Source: Acidobacteriota bacterium (GTDB taxonomy: Bacteria; Actinomycetota; Acidimicrobiia; Spongiisociales; UBA5794). Taken from it: a DNA stretch of 17,041 nt. The stretch is from assembly GCA_022574065.1 (NCBI GenBank), contig JACZST010000010.1, forward strand, positions 1-17,041. Direction: 5' to 3'. How positions within the stretch are numbered: the stretch's first letter is position 1; each line of letters starts with the position of its first letter. Under the pieces are notes generated by a model, which saw only the letters and a list, made by a program, of their open reading frames with translations, was not told the origin of the DNA and did not search any database. Shown piece by piece: positions 14,392 through 17,041 of this stretch. Made by a program: the position numbers and the translations under genes.

Positions 14392-16167
14392 GTGGATCAA
14401 TACAGGCCTCCGCTGCGCGACATCAAGCTCGTGCTGGAACACATTGCGGGGATCGACGAGATCATCACCTACCCGGGCTTTGAGCACGTTGACGAGGAAA
14501 CGATCTCCGGCGCATTGGACGAAGCCGGCCGATTCATGGCAGAAGTAATAGCTCCGACCAACCGCGTCGGGGACACGATTGGATCCCGATTCGCCGACGG
14601 ATCGGTGACCACCCCCGACGAGTACAAGAAGGCATGGAGCCAGTACGTGGACGCCGGATGGAATGCCGTCACCGGACCACTCGAGTACGGCGGGCACGGG
14701 TTCCCGGAAACCGTCGGATTCGCGGTTTCGGAGATGTTCGTCACCGCCAACCTGGCATTCTCGCTGAACGCGATGCTCACCGGCTCGGCCATCACCCTCC
14801 TGCGCGACCACGGATCCGACGACCTGCGCGACCTCTACCTCGAGAAGCTCGTCACCGCCCAATGGACCGGGACCATGGTCCTCACCGAGCCGCAGGCGGG
14901 CTCCGACCTTGGTGCGGTACGCAGCCGCGCGGCGTTGAACGACGACGGCTCATACCGCTTGAACGGGTCCAAGATCTTCATCACCTGGGGCGACCACGAC
15001 CTCGCCGACAACATCATCCACTTGGTGCTCGCCCGACTCCCGGACGCCCCACCGGGGACCAAGGGCATCTCGCTCTTCCTGGTACCGAAGTTCCTTCTCG
15101 ATGACGGCGGCGGTGTCGGCGAGCGGAACTCGATCCAGACCGTTTCGATCGAGCACAAGCTCGGGATCCACGGCAGCCCGACCTGCGTCCTCTCCTTCGA
15201 GGATGCGACCGGATACCTGATTGGTGAACCGCACCAGGGCATGCGCTACATGTTTTCCATGATGAACCAGGCTCGTCGCGAGGTCGGGCTGGAGGGGCTC
15301 GGCATCGCCGAGCGCTCGTATCAGCTTGCGCTGTCCTATGCCCAGGAGCGGCACCAGGGCAGGGCGGTGGGTACAGCGAAGACCGAGACTTCTCCCATCG
15401 TCGACCATCCCGACGTCCGCAGGATGTTGATGACGATGAAGGCCTACATCGAGGCGGGCCGGGCCCTGCTGTACGACACGGCTGCGGCCGCCGAACACTC
15501 CCACCGCCACCCCGACGAGGCGGCAAGGGAAGACGCCGCGGGCCGGGTTGCACTGCTCACTCCCGTTGCCAAGGCCTGGTGCACCGACGTCGGGGTTGCC
15601 ATGACCTCGGTCGGGATCCAGGTCCACGGTGGTATGGGCTTCATCGAGGAGACCGGAGCGGCACAGCACTACCGCGACTCCAGGATCACACCGATCTACG
15701 AAGGCACGAATGGGATCCAGGCGGTGGACCTGGTGCTCCGCAAACTCCCGATGGGTAACGGCACCGTGATCGGCTCCTACCTCGATGAGATCGCGGCGCT
15801 GGACGCCGAGTTGGCTGCGGGTTCCGACGAACGCCTGCTTGCGATCAGGGCTCAACTCTCCGAATCTCTCGACCACCTGCGCCAAGCCACGTCGTGGCTT
15901 CTCGATCGAGACGATCCGAACGACGTGCTCGGCGGTGCCACCCCCTACCTCGATCTCTTCGGCACCGTGGCCGGCGGCTACTACCTGGCACGGCTCGCCC
16001 TTGCCGCGTTGGCAAACAGAGCCGACTCGTGGCTCGATGCCAAGGTCGATACCGCCGGCTTCTACGCCACCAACATCCTTCCCCGATCAGCCGGGTTGCT
16101 TGCGGCGGCGACGTCCGGGGCGACGACCCTGTTTGCGATCGACACGGCGGACATGGACGCACGGTGA
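14392..16167 (+). CDS. Acyl-CoA dehydrogenase, DmdC-like long form
   Basis: A 591-residue FAD enzyme that would introduce a 2,3 double bond into an acyl-CoA thioester, passing electrons to ETF. The N-terminal YRPPLRDIKLVLEHI segment is typical of the roughly 600-residue subfamily that includes 3-methylmercaptopropionyl-CoA dehydrogenase (DmdC). Further landmarks are MVLTEPQAGSDLGAVRSRA and KIFITWGDHDL (flavin and substrate region), and IYEGTNGIQAVDL, whose Glu437 is the probable catalytic base. A C-terminal domain of about 120 residues is characteristic of this group. The start is GTG 14392; nearby ATGs are out of frame. The stop overlaps the next gene's GTG. Substrate (fatty acyl, sulfur-containing or otherwise) cannot be fixed from sequence. 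Confidence 0.92.
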   Translation: MDQYRPPLRDIKLVLEHIAGIDEIITYPGFEHVDEETISGALDEAGRFMAEVIAPTNRVGDTIGSRFADGSVTTPDEYKKAWSQYVDAGWNAVTGPLEYGGHGFPETVGFAVSEMFVTANLAFSLNAMLTGSAITLLRDHGSDDLRDLYLEKLVTAQWTGTMVLTEPQAGSDLGAVRSRAALNDDGSYRLNGSKIFITWGDHDLADNIIHLVLARLPDAPPGTKGISLFLVPKFLLDDGGGVGERNSIQTVSIEHKLGIHGSPTCVLSFEDATGYLIGEPHQGMRYMFSMMNQARREVGLEGLGIAERSYQLALSYAQERHQGRAVGTAKTETSPIVDHPDVRRMLMTMKAYIEAGRALLYDTAAAAEHSHRHPDEAAREDAAGRVALLTPVAKAWCTDVGVAMTSVGIQVHGGMGFIEETGAAQHYRDSRITPIYEGTNGIQAVDLVLRKLPMGNGTVIGSYLDEIAALDAELAAGSDERLLAIRAQLSESLDHLRQATSWLLDRDDPNDVLGGATPYLDLFGTVAGGYYLARLALAALANRADSWLDAKVDTAGFYATNILPRSAGLLAAATSGATTLFAIDTADMDAR

Positions 16168-16994
16168 CCTCGACGAACGATGGGCGCGGCGCCGCCTTCT
16201 TCGACCTCGACCGGACGATCATCAGCGGTTCTTCGGTGTTCTCCCTCGGCTGGGCAGCGTACCGGGCCGGAATGCTCGCCAATCGGGACCTGGCGAAGGA
16301 CGCGCTGAGCACGCTGGCTTTCGTCTTTGCCGGCGCTTCCGACGAGAAGACCGAAGCGGTCAAAAATAGGGTGCTTGGAGCGATCGCCGGCGTTTCCGTC
16401 GCCGAGTTGGAGAAGCTCGGCGATCAGATCATTCCTTCACTCGAAAGCGACGTGCGACGCGAGGCAACAGGTCTGATCGACCTACATCACGCAGCCGGTC
16501 GCGATACCTACATCGTGTCGGCGTCGCCGGTTGAGATCGTCGACGCCTTCGCCAAGGCAATCGGGATGACCGGCGGCATCGGCACCGTTGCCGAAATCGA
16601 AGACGGGATCTACACCGGTGAGCTCGCCGAGCCGTTCTGTTATGGCGAGGGCAAGGCCGACGCGGTGCGCCGGCTCGCCAAGGAGATGGGCTACGACCTG
16701 CAGCTGTCCTATGCCTATACCGATTCGGCCAGCGACCTCCCCATGCTGGAGGCCGTCGGTCATCCCGTTGCCGTCAACCCGGATCGCGCCCTCGAGGCCG
16801 TCGCCGGGCACCGTGGCTGGCCGATCGTCGAATTCAGTAGAACGAGGAAGAAGGTCATCAAGCGTACGACCGCAGCCGCGGGAGCAGCGACGCTCGCCGG
16901 ACTCGCCTACGCGGTAGGAAGAAGCGTGGGAAAACGCGCCGTCCGCAACCGAGGCCTCATCGAACGGTTTGGGAGAGCTGGTAACGATCGGTGA
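16164..16994 (+). CDS. HAD-IB family phosphatase (SerB/CicA-like)
   Basis: A 276-residue HAD hydrolase of subfamily IB. Motif I is FFDLDRT with nucleophile Asp14 and general acid Asp16, motif II is VSAS (Ser119), motif III Lys is in CYGEGKADAV, and motif IV is TDSASD with Asp187 and Asp191. The helical cap lies between motifs I and II, as in SerB. A C-terminal extension carries a basic RTRKK segment and a short Ala/Gly-rich hydrophobic helix (about 232-256), suggesting membrane association. It starts at GTG 16164, overlapping the dehydrogenase stop as GTGA, so translation is coupled. Substrate is not determinable; phosphoserine, glycerol-phosphate or lipid phosphates are candidates. Its stop lies in the first bases of repeat copy C. 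Confidence 0.9.
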   Translation: MTSTNDGRGAAFFDLDRTIISGSSVFSLGWAAYRAGMLANRDLAKDALSTLAFVFAGASDEKTEAVKNRVLGAIAGVSVAELEKLGDQIIPSLESDVRREATGLIDLHHAAGRDTYIVSASPVEIVDAFAKAIGMTGGIGTVAEIEDGIYTGELAEPFCYGEGKADAVRRLAKEMGYDLQLSYAYTDSASDLPMLEAVGHPVAVNPDRALEAVAGHRGWPIVEFSRTRKKVIKRTTAAAGAATLAGLAYAVGRSVGKRAVRNRGLIERFGRAGNDR

Positions 16995-17041
16995 CCACTC
17001 GTCTCGACAGAAGTAGAGCCATTTTTCCGCTCCTGCCGCTT
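16990..17041 (+). repeat. Long palindromic dispersed repeat, copy C (truncated by window end)
   Basis: GGTGACC, CTCGTCTCGACAGAAGT, GAGCCATTTTTCCGCTC and TGCCGCTT match the start of copy B and the minus strand of copy A. GGTGACC and GTCTCGACAGAAGT are shared with copy A exactly. The repeat overlaps the HAD gene's TGA and runs out of the window. Confidence 0.75.

Overview
The window is GC-rich DNA, probably from an actinobacterium and possibly an Acidimicrobiia-like lineage. That assignment rests on class F-type sortases, a heterodimeric ABC exporter, a DmdC-like acyl-CoA dehydrogenase and strong GC bias in third codon positions. No rRNA, tRNA, CRISPR array, transposase or phage gene is visible. 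Most of it is chromosomal housekeeping and cell-envelope content.

Layout. 8-2290: a secreted Thr/Pro-rich protein with a C-terminal membrane anchor, followed by two paralogous sortases. The second sortase has a foldable leader whose helices are mutually exclusive. 2354-3040: a membrane protein with a cytoplasmic zinc ribbon. 3106-6368: a class V aminotransferase-fold PLP enzyme, a translationally coupled alpha/beta hydrolase and a zinc-ribbon protein. 6641-7507: a PlsC-type acyltransferase. 7596-8162 (minus): an unrecognised small protein. 8217-9056: a CPBP/Abi membrane protease. 9057-9533: a 477-base stretch without a firm gene, holding repeats and a possible attenuator. 9534-13066: two overlapping ABC half-transporters forming a heterodimer with one degenerate ATP site. 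13116-13469 (minus): a four-helix-bundle S23/Avd-type protein. 13569-14081 (minus): an FKBP/SlyD-like lipoprotein. 14153-14344: a small unknown protein. 14392-16994: acyl-CoA dehydrogenase and HAD-IB phosphatase genes with overlapping ends.

The most unusual content lies between the genes. One family is tandem 7-base repeats (TACTTGG/TACTTGC and relatives) at 3066, 7531, 9056, 13056 and 13514. The S23-type gene sits between two of these arrays in opposite orientation, so the unit 13056-13548 resembles a small cassette. A second family of longer palindromic repeats occurs at 6377, 9157 (inverted) and 16990 (cut by the window end). Several of these repeats begin on, or within a few bases of, a gene's stop codon, so gene ends may be favoured or tolerated sites.

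Functionally the genes divide into surface anchoring (sortases and possible substrate), lipid metabolism (acyltransferase, acyl-CoA dehydrogenase), export (ABC pair) and proteostasis (CPBP protease, FKBP). They do not form one pathway. Real coupling is visible only at the ATGA/GTGA overlaps at 4776, 11288 and 16164. All assignments come from motif recognition by eye; no database search was run.
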